Shown piece by piece: positions 1 through 8,131 of a DNA stretch of 64,000 nt. Location: positions 62,001 to 126,000 of the forward strand of contig NZ_JIBU02000013.1 of NCBI RefSeq assembly GCF_000633595.2, in the 5' to 3' direction. Below the pieces are notes generated by a model. That model made no database searches, was not told the origin of the DNA, and saw nothing but the letters and a program-made list of their open reading frames with translations. The stretch comes from Clostridium drakei. Its GTDB lineage: Bacteria > Bacillota > Clostridia > Clostridiales > Clostridiaceae. Made by a program: the position numbers and the translations under genes. The stretch's first letter is position 1; the number at the start of each line of letters is the position of its first letter.

Positions 1-2
1 CA

Positions 3-182
3 GAATTTGTAACTATATCTCAAGGAAATTTAGTTTTGGTTCAAGGTTTAAAAGGTAAAAAAGGTAAAGAAAATAGAGAACAAATCGAACTTATTAATAT
101 AAGAAATATTACAACAAAAAAAGACTTAGTACCTATGGATGGAAAACCTCAAAGGACGCAAAGGGTTCAAAGAATCAAATAA
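3..182 (+). CDS. C-terminal tail of an unidentified protein (partial)
   Basis: An open frame runs from the left edge to a TAA at 180-182 and encodes the last 59 residues of a protein whose start lies outside the window. The tail is Lys/Arg/Gln-rich, with the segments QGLKGKKGKENREQIELI and GKPQRTQRVQRIK. A strong terminator directly follows the stop, which supports a real gene end. I do not recognise the family from this fragment. A basic, repeat-like nucleic-acid-binding tail is possible, but that is a guess. The gene converges on the Ca2+ ATPase gene. Confidence 0.55.
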   Translation, partial: EFVTISQGNLVLVQGLKGKKGKENREQIELINIRNITTKKDLVPMDGKPQRTQRVQRIK

Positions 183-184
183 AG

Positions 185-216
185 GATAGAATTGCTAATG
201 CAATTCTATCTTTTTT
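185..216. terminator. Rho-independent terminator between convergent genes
   Basis: A perfect 10-bp stem GATAGAATTG/CAATTCTATC (185-194 and 201-210, loop 195-200) is followed by six T on the plus strand. It ends the plus-strand gene. On the minus strand it lies just past the ATPase stop but has only a weak T tract (CTTTATTT), so it may also serve that gene less efficiently. Confidence 0.85.
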
Positions 217-217
217 A

Positions 218-2764
218 TTATTTAAAGTATAAGTATAAGCTATTAGTTAATGCTATTATACCTGAGAAAAATATTACAATTCCCCATTGAATTAAATTTA
301 AAGCTGCAGTATGGAATACCATTTGCATAAATGGTATGTATAATACACATATAAGCATAGCCATTGATATAGTTACAGCTCCAAGTAAATAAATATTTGT
401 AAATAAATTTATTTGAAATATAGAATGTTCTTCTGATCTACACTCAAACACATGTATCAACTGTGATATTATTAAAGTACATAACGCTAATGTCCTGCAG
501 GTTTTTAGGTTATATCCATAAAATTTTCCTACCATGAAGGCTAATATTGTACATACTCCAATTAAGGTTCCCCTTATAACTATTTTTTCACTTAAACCTC
601 TTGCAAATATGCTTTCATTTTTAGGTCTAGGTTTTCCAATCATTATATCCTCATTAGCTGGGTCCACTCCTAATGCTATAGCTGGCAACCCATCTGTTGC
701 CAGATTTACTAGTAAAATTTGTATAGGTAAAAGTGGTGTATCTAAATAAAATAGAGAAGATAAAAACATGGTAAGTACTTCTCCTAAATTACAAGAAAGC
801 AGGTACCTTATAAATTTTCTTATATTATAGTAAATAACTCTTCCCTCTTCCACTGCTGCCACAATAGTTGCAAAATTATCATCTAAAAGTATCATAGAAG
901 AAGCCTCTTTAGTTACATCTGTACCTGATATTCCCATAGATATACCTATATCAGCTTCCTTAACTGCGGGTGCATCATTTACTCCATCTCCAGTCATAGC
1001 TACAATTCTATTTTTTGATTTAAACGCCTTTACAATCCTTAGTTTATGATTAGGACTTACTCTAGCAAATACAGATACTCTCTCAACCAATTCTTCTAAT
1101 TTCTTATCGCTTATTTTGTCCAACTCTTCACCAGTTATGACCTGTGATTGATCCTTACAAATATCTAGTTCCTTACCTATAGCAAAAGCTGTGTTTTTAT
1201 GATCTCCAGTTATCATTACTGCCCTTATTCCTGCCATTTTGCATTTTAAAACTGCATCTTTAGCTTCCTTTCTAGGTGGATCTATAATTCCTGCAACACC
1301 TAAAAACACAAGATTGTCTTCTAATGATTTTCCTCTTACAATCCCCTTATCCTTGTATGCACCTGCTATGCATCTTAGTGCATTAAAGGACATATTTTCT
1401 ACAGCTTTTTCTACTTTTTCTTTGTAACTTGACGTAAATAATCTTACCTCACCTCTATATAAGATATATTTACATCTACGTATTATTCTTTCTGGTGCTC
1501 CTTTTACATAACAAGTTTCTTTTGTACCTTCTCTCATTATTACAGACATCATTTTTCTATCAGAATCAAATGGAATATCATATACCCTATTTGCTTTAAC
1601 TAAAAAATTTTTTAGTTCACTACCATCTTTAAAAAGAACTTTAATTAAAGCTGTTTCTGTAGGATCTCCAAACAAACTTTTTGAAATATTCTTTTCCTTA
1701 AAATCAAAATTACAATCATTACAATATGTAAAAGCTTTCTTCAATAATAAATTTTCAGGAATTGAATCTTCATCTACTTTATATATTTTTTCATTAAAAT
1801 ACATGGCCTTTACTGCCATTTTGTTTTCTGTTAAAGTCCCGGTTTTATCACTGCAAATAATAGAAGTACATCCTAGTGTTTCAACTGCTGGAAGTTTTCT
1901 AACTAAAGCATTCCTTCTAAGCATTCTTGAAACTCCAAGTGCTAAAGCTACCGTAACTATAGCTGGAAGACCTTCTGGAATAGCTGCAACGGCTAAGCTT
2001 ACCCCTAGAAGAAACATTTCATATTTATCTTGCCCTCTCCAAATTCCAGTAAAGGTTACGATTATGCATATAGCAATGCAAATTATTACCAGAACTTTTC
2101 CAAGTGAAGCTAATTTTTCCTTAAGAGGAGACCTTTCATTTTCTATATTTTCAAGCATACCTGCTATTTTTCCCATTTCAGTTTTCATACCAGTTTCTAC
2201 TACTCTTGCCCTAGCTTTTCCCTTTAAAACTGTAGTGCCCATAAATATTGAATTTTCTTTAGTTTTGCAACTTTTTTCCACACCTACAGATTCGCCTGTC
2301 AAAAGAGATTCATCTAACATAAAATTGCTATCTTCTATCAACATACAGTCTGCTGGTACTCTGTCTCCACTTTCTAGAAGTACTAAATCTCCAATAACTA
2401 ATTCTTCTGCATTTACTACAGTTAAATCTCCTGACCTTACTACCTTAGCTGTAGGAGCTGCCATTTCCTTCAATGCCTCTAAGGATTTTTCAGTTCTATA
2501 TTCTTGAAAAAAACCAAGTATTGCATTCATTACAACAATTATAAGTATAGTGATAGCATCTGCTTTCTCCCCCATAAAACCTGATATAGCTGTAGCTGCA
2601 ATAAGTACCCAAACCATAAAATCATTAAATTGTTGAAGAAATATTTTAATTGCAGATATTTTCTTCTTTTTTTCTAATCTATTAGGTCCATACTTTTTTA
2701 ACCTTCTATTGGCTTCTTCTTGTGTTAGTCCATTTTGTAATTCTCTTTCATTAATCAAATACAT
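218..2764 (-). CDS. P-type Ca2+-transporting ATPase (SERCA/PMCA-like)
   Basis: This 848-residue P2A-type ATPase exports Ca2+ from the cytoplasm at the expense of ATP. Domains in order are the N-terminal cation-ATPase segment, the actuator domain with TGES (156-159), membrane helix 4 with PEGLP (264-268), the phosphorylation site DKTGT (306-310), the hinge TGDGVNDAP (591-599), and helix 6 with N687 and D691 in the NLATDG motif expected for Ca2+ binding. About ten membrane segments and normal family length indicate an intact gene. AGGGAGGG directly precedes the ATG; a TTG two codons in has better spacing, so the exact start is slightly uncertain. It is a single-gene unit with its own promoter, divergent from the pyrophosphatase gene. 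Calcium specificity is family-based; Mn2+ transport is an alternative. Confidence 0.93.
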   Translation of the reverse strand: MYLINERELQNGLTQEEANRRLKKYGPNRLEKKKKISAIKIFLQQFNDFMVWVLIAATAISGFMGEKADAITILIIVVMNAILGFFQEYRTEKSLEALKEMAAPTAKVVRSGDLTVVNAEELVIGDLVLLESGDRVPADCMLIEDSNFMLDESLLTGESVGVEKSCKTKENSIFMGTTVLKGKARARVVETGMKTEMGKIAGMLENIENERSPLKEKLASLGKVLVIICIAICIIVTFTGIWRGQDKYEMFLLGVSLAVAAIPEGLPAIVTVALALGVSRMLRRNALVRKLPAVETLGCTSIICSDKTGTLTENKMAVKAMYFNEKIYKVDEDSIPENLLLKKAFTYCNDCNFDFKEKNISKSLFGDPTETALIKVLFKDGSELKNFLVKANRVYDIPFDSDRKMMSVIMREGTKETCYVKGAPERIIRRCKYILYRGEVRLFTSSYKEKVEKAVENMSFNALRCIAGAYKDKGIVRGKSLEDNLVFLGVAGIIDPPRKEAKDAVLKCKMAGIRAVMITGDHKNTAFAIGKELDICKDQSQVITGEELDKISDKKLEELVERVSVFARVSPNHKLRIVKAFKSKNRIVAMTGDGVNDAPAVKEADIGISMGISGTDVTKEASSMILLDDNFATIVAAVEEGRVIYYNIRKFIRYLLSCNLGEVLTMFLSSLFYLDTPLLPIQILLVNLATDGLPAIALGVDPANEDIMIGKPRPKNESIFARGLSEKIVIRGTLIGVCTILAFMVGKFYGYNLKTCRTLALCTLIISQLIHVFECRSEEHSIFQINLFTNIYLLGAVTISMAMLICVLYIPFMQMVFHTAALNLIQWGIVIFFSGIIALTNSLYLYFK

Positions 2765-2784
2765 CCCTCCCTCTTTTTTAGTTG

Positions 2785-2812
2785 TTTATACAATTTAAAT
2801 ATATGCCTTCAA
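2785..2812 (-). promoter_or_regulatory. Candidate sigma-A promoter of the Ca2+ ATPase gene
   Basis: TTGAAG (2807-2812 on the minus strand) and TATAAA (2785-2790) are separated by 16 bp, about 20 bp upstream of the ATPase start. The match is by eye only. Confidence 0.5.
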
Positions 2813-2888
2813 TTACCACTATTATGAAAAAATAATAAAAAAACAAATACTATGCACGAAAGTATATACATGAGATTTCGTATATATG

Positions 2889-2917
2889 TTGTATAAAATA
2901 TTACTATTGTATATAAT
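2889..2917 (+). promoter_or_regulatory. Candidate sigma-A promoter of ppaC
   Basis: TTGTAT (2889-2894) and a perfect TATAAT (2912-2917) are separated by 17 bp. This is about 50 bp upstream of the pyrophosphatase ATG and its AGGAGG ribosome site at 2953-2958. Confidence 0.65.
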
Positions 2918-2967
2918 AATATGTAGCAATCATTAGAATTTAGTATAAAATTAGGAGGATTTAAAAA

Positions 2968-4602
2968 ATGAATGATGTAGTATACATAACAGGACATAGA
3001 AATCCGGATACAGATTCTATTTGTTCTGCCATATCTTATGCAGAATTTAAAAATAAAACTGGCGTAAATGCTATTCCCATAAGACTTGGAAACATAAACA
3101 GAGAGACTGAATTTGTATTAAATTATTTTGGAGTTAAAGAGCCTAAATTAGTTGATACAGTTAAAGCACAGATAGGAGATTTAAACTTTGATAGCGTTGC
3201 TCCCATTTCTCCAGACACTTCTTTAAAAACAGCCTGGTCAATGATAAGAAAAAATAATGTAAAAACTCTTCCTGTAGTTGATGACGAAGATAGACTAATA
3301 GGTCTTGCTTCTCAATCAAATATAACTTCTAGTTATATGGATATATGGGATAACAATATAATACAAAAAAGTGGAACAAATCTTGAAAATATACTAGATA
3401 CACTTTCTGCTAAATGTGTTTATGCAATAGAAAATGAGCCTAAATTTGCAGGTAAAGTAGTAGTTGCTGCTATGCTTCCCGAAAGTGCTCAAGAAGTTAT
3501 AGAGGAAGGGGATATTGTAATCTGTGGAGATAGAGAAGATGCTCAAAATGTATGCTTAAATTGCAAAGCTTCTCTTATGATTATAGCTGGTAACCACGAT
3601 GTAAGTGATACTATATTAGAAAAAGCTAAAAGTGTAGAATGTTGTATAATTATAACTCCCTATGATACATTTACTGCTTCAAGACTAATAAATCAAAGTG
3701 TTCCTGTAAGTTACGTGATGACTAAAGATAGCTTAATTTCTTTTAAAACTGATGATTTTATTGAAGAAGTTAGAGAAGTTATGCTTGAAACTAGATACAG
3801 AAGTTATCCTGTAGTAAACTCAGAAAATAAAGTTGTAGGAAATGTTTCTAGATATCATTTGATATCTCAAAAAAAGAAAAAGGTAATTCTTGTAGATCAT
3901 AATGAAAAATCTCAATCCGTACCTGGACTTGATGATGCTGAAGTACTTGAAATAGTAGATCATCACAGAATTGCTGCTATTCAAACAGGTTCCCCAATAT
4001 ATTTTAGAAATGAGCCTGTAGGATGTACTGCTACAATAGTTGCTTCTATGTTCTTTGAAAATGGTATAAAACCATCTAGAAAAATTGCAGGTCTTTTATG
4101 TGCTGCTATTATTTCAGATACTCTACTATTTAAATCACCTACATCAACTAATGCTGATAAACATGCATTAAAGAGATTAGCAAATTTAGCTAATATAGAT
4201 CCTGAAACATTTGCAAAACAAATGTTTAAAGCAGGTTCTTCACTTGAAGGAAAAACACCTGATGAAATACTTAATCAGGATTTCAAAGCATTTACTATAG
4301 GTGGAATTAAAGTTGGTATAGGTCAAGTATCTACTATGGATGTTGAAAGCTTCAACCCAATAAGAAAAGATATGCTAGATTTAATGGAAAATGTTTGTAA
4401 AGAAAAGGAATTCGGCTTGATTTTACTTATGTTAACAAATATACTAGAAGGTGGATCTGAATTAATCGCAGTTGGTGATCATACAGATGCTGTTGACGAA
4501 GCCTTTGGTGTAGTATTAAAAAACAATTCTGCATATGCACCTGGAGTGCTTTCAAGAAAGAAACAAGTTGTACCACCATTAACAGCAGTAATGTCAAAAT
4601 AA
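2968..4602 (+). CDS. ppaC: Manganese-dependent inorganic pyrophosphatase with CBS and DRTGG domains
   Basis: This is a family II (DHH) pyrophosphatase that hydrolyses PPi to phosphate in the cytoplasm. The N-terminal metal site GHRNPDTDS spans residues 9-17, VDHNE residues 309-313 and the DHH motif 331-333, followed by the DHHA2 half. Between the DHH halves (about 70-300) lie two CBS repeats flanking a DRTGG domain. In characterised clostridial members this insert makes the enzyme sensitive to AMP, ADP and diadenosine polyphosphates. The 544-residue length fits CBS-PPases rather than the roughly 310-residue simple form. The ATG is set by AGGAGG with 9-nt spacing. It is monocistronic, with a recognisable promoter before it and a terminator after it. 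Confidence 0.95.
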   Translation: MNDVVYITGHRNPDTDSICSAISYAEFKNKTGVNAIPIRLGNINRETEFVLNYFGVKEPKLVDTVKAQIGDLNFDSVAPISPDTSLKTAWSMIRKNNVKTLPVVDDEDRLIGLASQSNITSSYMDIWDNNIIQKSGTNLENILDTLSAKCVYAIENEPKFAGKVVVAAMLPESAQEVIEEGDIVICGDREDAQNVCLNCKASLMIIAGNHDVSDTILEKAKSVECCIIITPYDTFTASRLINQSVPVSYVMTKDSLISFKTDDFIEEVREVMLETRYRSYPVVNSENKVVGNVSRYHLISQKKKKVILVDHNEKSQSVPGLDDAEVLEIVDHHRIAAIQTGSPIYFRNEPVGCTATIVASMFFENGIKPSRKIAGLLCAAIISDTLLFKSPTSTNADKHALKRLANLANIDPETFAKQMFKAGSSLEGKTPDEILNQDFKAFTIGGIKVGIGQVSTMDVESFNPIRKDMLDLMENVCKEKEFGLILLMLTNILEGGSELIAVGDHTDAVDEAFGVVLKNNSAYAPGVLSRKKQVVPPLTAVMSK

Positions 4603-4620
4603 ATCTTATAATCATTAAAA

Positions 4621-4666
4621 AGAAGTACATAGATTATATTAAGTCTATGTACTTCTAAATATTTTT
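4621..4666. terminator. Bidirectional terminator between ppaC and the Met-rich gene
   Basis: A 13-bp perfect stem AGAAGTACATAGA/TCTATGTACTTCT (4621-4633 and 4644-4656) has T-rich tracts on both sides: ATTTTTT on the plus strand and TTTTT on the minus strand. It can therefore serve both convergent genes. Confidence 0.85.
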
Positions 4667-4685
4667 TGTTAAAATTCTAATTATG

Positions 4686-4946
4686 CTAATCTTCTATTTC
4701 ACTCATTTCTACAGTTTTCATCTTTAGACCATACATGTTATTTTGTGGCATATTGCCCATCATTGCTCCAGGCATATTTTGCTGCATCATAGGCCCTATC
4801 ATTTGATTCATCATCATTGGATTCATCATCATTGAACACATATATTTCATCATAGGACACGTAAAATTTTTCATTCCACAACTATGTTCTTGTATTTTAG
4901 CCCCCTTTTCTTTATTACAACCACCTCTGCCATACATTCTTTCCAC
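4686..4946 (-). CDS. Small methionine/cysteine-rich protein of unknown function
   Basis: This 86-residue protein has an N-terminal part with four Cys (GGCNKEKG, HSCGMKNFTCPMMKYMC) and a central run of MM/MMN/MMQ motifs, about a quarter Met overall. There is no signal peptide or membrane segment. I do not recognise a family. Met/Cys-rich small proteins can bind soft metals such as Cu(I) or belong to spore structures, but neither is shown here. A GTG start is chosen because AGGAGGG lies 6 nt upstream; the ATG three codons later would be too far. It stands alone between two terminators, outside the flagellar operon. Confidence 0.7.
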   Translation of the reverse strand: MERMYGRGGCNKEKGAKIQEHSCGMKNFTCPMMKYMCSMMMNPMMMNQMIGPMMQQNMPGAMMGNMPQNNMYGLKMKTVEMSEIED

Positions 4947-5020
4947 TGAAAACCCTCCTAAATCATTACATCTATATATTATATGTATGTAGAATTCATT
5001 TATTGACAGAAATATTGTAT

Positions 5021-5053
5021 AAATAAAAACACTGAATTAAATTTCAGTGTTTT
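5021..5053 (-). terminator. Terminator of the main flagellar operon
   Basis: An 11-bp stem AAAACACTGAA/TTCAGTGTTTT (5026-5036 and 5043-5053) is followed on the minus strand by TTTTTATTTAT. The stem overlaps the stop codon of the last flagellar gene. Confidence 0.8.
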
Positions 5054-5846
5054 ATCTACCCTTCATACTATTTACCAGTCCCCACATTTCGTCACCTGTT
5101 TTCATAGCTTTAGAACTAAGTTCAAAAGCTCTTTGTGCCATTATCATATCTGTAAATTCTTTTCCAATATTTACATTTGATTCTTCCAATTTACCTTGAA
5201 GTACATCGCTGTTTTGTGCAATATTAATTTGTGCTCCTGGATTAGCTGTATATAAATTGTTACCTATAGAACTTAAAGCCTCTTGTCCTACTGGATTATA
5301 AATATTAATCTTTCCATAATATACAGTGCTACTATTATCAACATTTAAATAAATTTCTCCATTTTCCTTAACAGCAAAATTATCTTGAGTAAACACAGTA
5401 CCTGAATTAAATAAATTTGATCCTTCCTCTGTAAACTCTATATCTAGCCTATTACCATTCTTATCTACAATATCTCCATTATTATCTACATTAAAGCTTC
5501 CTGCTCTCTCATAAGCCTTAGTCCCATTAGGAAGAGTAACTCTAAAATACCCTTCCCCATCTATTGCAAAATCTGTTTTAGAATCTGTTTGTCTTAAAGG
5601 ACCTTGAGTGTTATCTCTATACCAATTTGTAGATTTAACTCCTGTGCCATTTATAGGCTCTTTAGGATTATTTCCACTATTAGGATATCCTTTTCTATTT
5701 AAAGTTTCATAAACTAAGTCTTGAAAGCTTACATCTTCTCTTTTATATCCTTCAGTACTTTCATTAGCTATATTATTAGAAATACTATCTAGTTTATCTT
5801 GTTGAGCATTCATTGCACTTTTACTGCTCCATAAAATTCTTAACAC
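5052..5846 (-). CDS. flgG: Flagellar hook-basal body rod protein, FlgG/FlhP type
   Basis: A 264-residue axial rod protein exported by the flagellar type III system. The N-terminus carries the rod signature (SAMNAQQDKLDSISNNIANE...TEGYKRE). The C-terminus carries the conserved FlgG/E end (SNVNIGKEFTDMIMAQRAFE...KAMKTGDEM), which forms the coiled-coil D0 domain. FlgE/F/G-like core sequence (DFAIDGEGYFRV) lies between. In Firmicutes two such paralogues (FlhO/FlhP) form the distal rod, and here it is paired with the upstream FlgF-like gene 13 bp away. The start is GTG, supported by AGGGGTGA 4 nt upstream. It is the last gene of the operon. Confidence 0.88.
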   Translation of the reverse strand: MLRILWSSKSAMNAQQDKLDSISNNIANESTEGYKREDVSFQDLVYETLNRKGYPNSGNNPKEPINGTGVKSTNWYRDNTQGPLRQTDSKTDFAIDGEGYFRVTLPNGTKAYERAGSFNVDNNGDIVDKNGNRLDIEFTEEGSNLFNSGTVFTQDNFAVKENGEIYLNVDNSSTVYYGKINIYNPVGQEALSSIGNNLYTANPGAQINIAQNSDVLQGKLEESNVNIGKEFTDMIMAQRAFELSSKAMKTGDEMWGLVNSMKGR

Positions 5847-5859
5847 AACGTCACCCCTT

Positions 5860-6639
5860 CTATCTTACAGATCCAATTTCATTAGCCGCTTTAGATAAAG
5901 TTTCATCAAGTGATTGTACAATTTTTTGATTAGTTTCAAAAGTTCTCATAGTGGTAAGCATACTAACCATTTCATTAACTACATTTACATTAGATTTTTC
6001 CAAAGCTCTTTGTCTAACAACTGCCGTATTTTCTGCAGGATTTGTACCTTGATAAAGATTATCTCCTACCTTTTTTAAGGTATTATAATCATTGAAATCT
6101 ACTGTATACATCTTATACATTGGCACATTATTTATACTTACATTACCGCTAGTATCACTTTTTAATTCTCCACTTCCTACATTTATAGGACCTAAAGAAT
6201 TGTTTTGCAAGTTTCTTCCTAATACTGTATCACCAGAATCATTAACAAGAATTCCATTAATATTCACATGAAAGTGACCGTCTCGCGTATAATATTGTCC
6301 GTTGTCCACACCATTGTTCCTCTGTACTACGAAAAAACCCTTTCCTTCTATAGCAAAATCTGTAGCTTTATCCGTTGATTCTATATTTCCTTGAGTAAAA
6401 TCAGTATTTACAGCATCTATTTTACTTCCAAGACTTATTGATCCTAATACATTCCTTACATTTTTTCCTCCAACTATCTTGTCATAATTTTGGAGCATTA
6501 CATCATCAAACTTTTTAACAGCTAAATTATCACCTTTAAAACCTACTGTAGTTGCATTAGCTAAATTATTAGTTATTACATCCTGTTTAGCTTCCTGAGT
6601 TATCATTCCTGAAATTGCAGTATAAAGACTTCTTATCAT
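5860..6639 (-). CDS. flgF: Flagellar basal body rod protein, FlgF/FlhO type
   Basis: A 259-residue rod protein. It starts MIRSLYTAISGMITQEAK and then has ITNNLANATTVGFKGD, the N-terminal flg_bb_rod signature. The middle has TDFAIEGKGFFVV, and the C-terminus has KSNVNVVNEMVSMLTTMRTFETNQK, the Flg_bbr_C signature. It is exported without a cleavable signal and polymerises in the periplasm-equivalent rod. Its ATG overlaps the TGA of the preceding small gene (ATGA), indicating translational coupling, with AAGGAAGTGG upstream. The assignment as FlgF rather than FlgG rests on gene order and mutual similarity; FlhO is the B. subtilis equivalent. Confidence 0.87.
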   Translation of the reverse strand: MIRSLYTAISGMITQEAKQDVITNNLANATTVGFKGDNLAVKKFDDVMLQNYDKIVGGKNVRNVLGSISLGSKIDAVNTDFTQGNIESTDKATDFAIEGKGFFVVQRNNGVDNGQYYTRDGHFHVNINGILVNDSGDTVLGRNLQNNSLGPINVGSGELKSDTSGNVSINNVPMYKMYTVDFNDYNTLKKVGDNLYQGTNPAENTAVVRQRALEKSNVNVVNEMVSMLTTMRTFETNQKIVQSLDETLSKAANEIGSVR

Positions 6640-6863
6640 TTGCCCACTTCCTTATTATTAATTACTTTAACTTCATCTGGATATATCATTCCCATTGATC
6701 TAGCCTTATCCTCAATATTAACTTTACTGATTGCATAGTTAAATTTGACTCCAGTCATAAGAATTGTAGATATAATAATGCCTATACCTATACCTATTAA
6801 TAATTTTCTATCGCTTAAAAAATCTAATAAAGCTTTTACTTTACATATAATTCTTTTATTAAT
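6636..6863 (-). CDS. Small single-pass membrane protein with non-canonical (ATT) start
   Basis: A 75-residue open frame fills the gap between the coiled-coil gene and flgF and has no ATG, GTG or TTG at a sensible position. The only well-placed candidate is ATT at 6861-6863, 6 nt after the AAGGGGGA ribosome site. The protein has a basic N-terminus, one hydrophobic helix (about residues 21-38, LLIGIGIGIIISTILMTG) and a short soluble tail ending KARSMGMIYPDEVKVI. It overlaps the preceding gene by 28 bp and flgF by 4 bp (ATGA), typical of coupled operon genes, and the frame has no internal stop. Function is unknown; membrane location beside flagellar rod genes is all that can be said. Residues start as I if the ATT is not read as fMet. 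Confidence 0.6.
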   Translation of the reverse strand: MNKRIICKVKALLDFLSDRKLLIGIGIGIIISTILMTGVKFNYAISKVNIEDKARSMGMIYPDEVKVINNKEVGK

Positions 6864-7372
6864 AGCACTTCCCCCTTACCAATGTTAAGTTCTTCAGCTA
6901 TTTCATCAACAGACATTCCTTCATTTATCATTTTGTTTATCTTATCTAACTTTATGCCATTATTTCCCACTTTAATATTTTCGGATGTTTTAAGCTCATT
7001 ATTTAGTTTATTTTCATCATCTTCTATTTTTATTTCACTTTTGTTTTCTACTTTATCTTTTTTATCTAATTCGTCATTAATTTCTATATGTAATTGTTCT
7101 TCTACAATTTTATCTTGTAATTCACCTTTTGATCCGCAATTAGTAAATTCCATTGAGTTTACTCTAATCTTTAAATCTTCTATTTCTTTTTGTAACTCTA
7201 GTATAGTTTCGGAAAATTCCTTCTTAACTTTACCAATTTCTAGTTTATAATCTGTTAAATCTTCTTTTTTATTATTTAATACACTTGTAAACTTTTCCTT
7301 TTTCATAGCATTAAAGTTTAACAATATTAATAGTGTTCCTGTTATAATTAAAACTATTATAACTAAAATCAT
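6836..7372 (-). CDS. Membrane-anchored coiled-coil protein with C-terminal helix-turn-helix-like segment
   Basis: About 178 residues. One N-terminal membrane helix (MILVIIVLIITGTLLILL) is followed by a charged coiled coil (about 25-75), an acidic Asp/Glu/Lys-rich linker, and a C-terminal segment INEGMSVDEIAEELNIGKGE that resembles the helix-turn-helix end seen in DUF6115/DUF2802-type proteins found in flagellar and motility operons. The ATG at 7370-7372 is preferred because GAGG lies 6 nt upstream; a GTG four codons earlier has no ribosome site. It lies between fliA and the rod genes. No catalytic motif is visible and the role is unknown. Confidence 0.75.
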   Translation of the reverse strand: MILVIIVLIITGTLLILLNFNAMKKEKFTSVLNNKKEDLTDYKLEIGKVKKEFSETILELQKEIEDLKIRVNSMEFTNCGSKGELQDKIVEEQLHIEINDELDKKDKVENKSEIKIEDDENKLNNELKTSENIKVGNNGIKLDKINKMINEGMSVDEIAEELNIGKGEVLLIKELYVK

Positions 7373-7401
7373 AAATTTCCTCACTTTTAATTAAAATTTA
7401 A

Positions 7402-8127
7402 TTATATGTATTTAAGCTTTTGCATTGCACTTCTCAAATGTACAATGGCTCTACTATGAAGCTGACACACTCTAGATTCTGATACACTTAAAACTTTTCC
7501 AATCTCTTTCAATGTCAAACCTTCATAATAATATAAAGATAAAACTGTTTTATCCTTTTCATTGAGCATATCCAATGATTTTGCTAAATATTCCAATTCC
7601 TCTTTTTCTTCTAAATTTTTTTCTGGACTTGGACTTTTATTATCCTGTATAGTTCCAATTAAAGGAATATCATCATCCTCTGAGAATATTAAATCTTCTA
7701 ATGAAACAATAGATATATAATTTATATAATTTTCTATTTCTATCATTTCTTTTAATGTTATTTTAAGTTCATTAGATATTTCTTTATCAGAAGGTTCCCT
7801 TCCCAAAGTTTTTTGAAGTCTCTCTACTGCAGCATTATATCTATTCAGCTTGTCCATAGCTCCTTTAGAAATAGGACTATTTTTTCTTATTTCATCTATC
7901 ATTGCACCCTTTATTCTTATCGAAGAATAAGTGGAAAACTTCATTCCCCTAGTATCATCAAACTTACCTATAGCATCCATAAGCCCAAGCATTCCATAAC
8001 TAACTAAATCTTCATAGTCTATATATTTGGTTTTGCCTATTATAACTCTTGATGCAATATATTTAACTAAAGGTATATATTTTTTTACCAGCTCTTCCTT
8101 AACATCCAGTCCGTCTGCCAATGCCAT
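7402..8127 (-). CDS. fliA: RNA polymerase sigma-28 factor for flagellar genes (FliA/SigD/WhiG family)
   Basis: A 241-residue alternative sigma factor that directs RNA polymerase to late flagellar promoters (TAAA-N15-GCCGATAA type). Region 2 is clear (YEDLVSYGMLGLMDAIGKFD, FSTYSSIRIKGAMIDEIRK). Region 3 follows, and region 4 ends in the helix-turn-helix TLKEIGKVLSVSESRVCQLH. Length and motif order fit FliA/WhiG. The start has AAAGGGGGA upstream. It sits near the end of the basal-body operon, so it is made with the structure whose completion normally releases it from anti-sigma FlgM; no flgM is in the window. Candidate target promoters in the window lie near 40.9 and 60.4 kb. Confidence 0.95.
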   Translation of the reverse strand: MALADGLDVKEELVKKYIPLVKYIASRVIIGKTKYIDYEDLVSYGMLGLMDAIGKFDDTRGMKFSTYSSIRIKGAMIDEIRKNSPISKGAMDKLNRYNAAVERLQKTLGREPSDKEISNELKITLKEMIEIENYINYISIVSLEDLIFSEDDDIPLIGTIQDNKSPSPEKNLEEKEELEYLAKSLDMLNEKDKTVLSLYYYEGLTLKEIGKVLSVSESRVCQLHSRAIVHLRSAMQKLKYI

Positions 8128-8131
8128 GATT

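Noticed and set aside
1803-2507. A 234-codon plus-strand open frame inside the Ca2+ ATPase gene
   Set aside because: It is antisense to a fully conserved P-type ATPase, has no ribosome site and shows the composition of a shadow frame.
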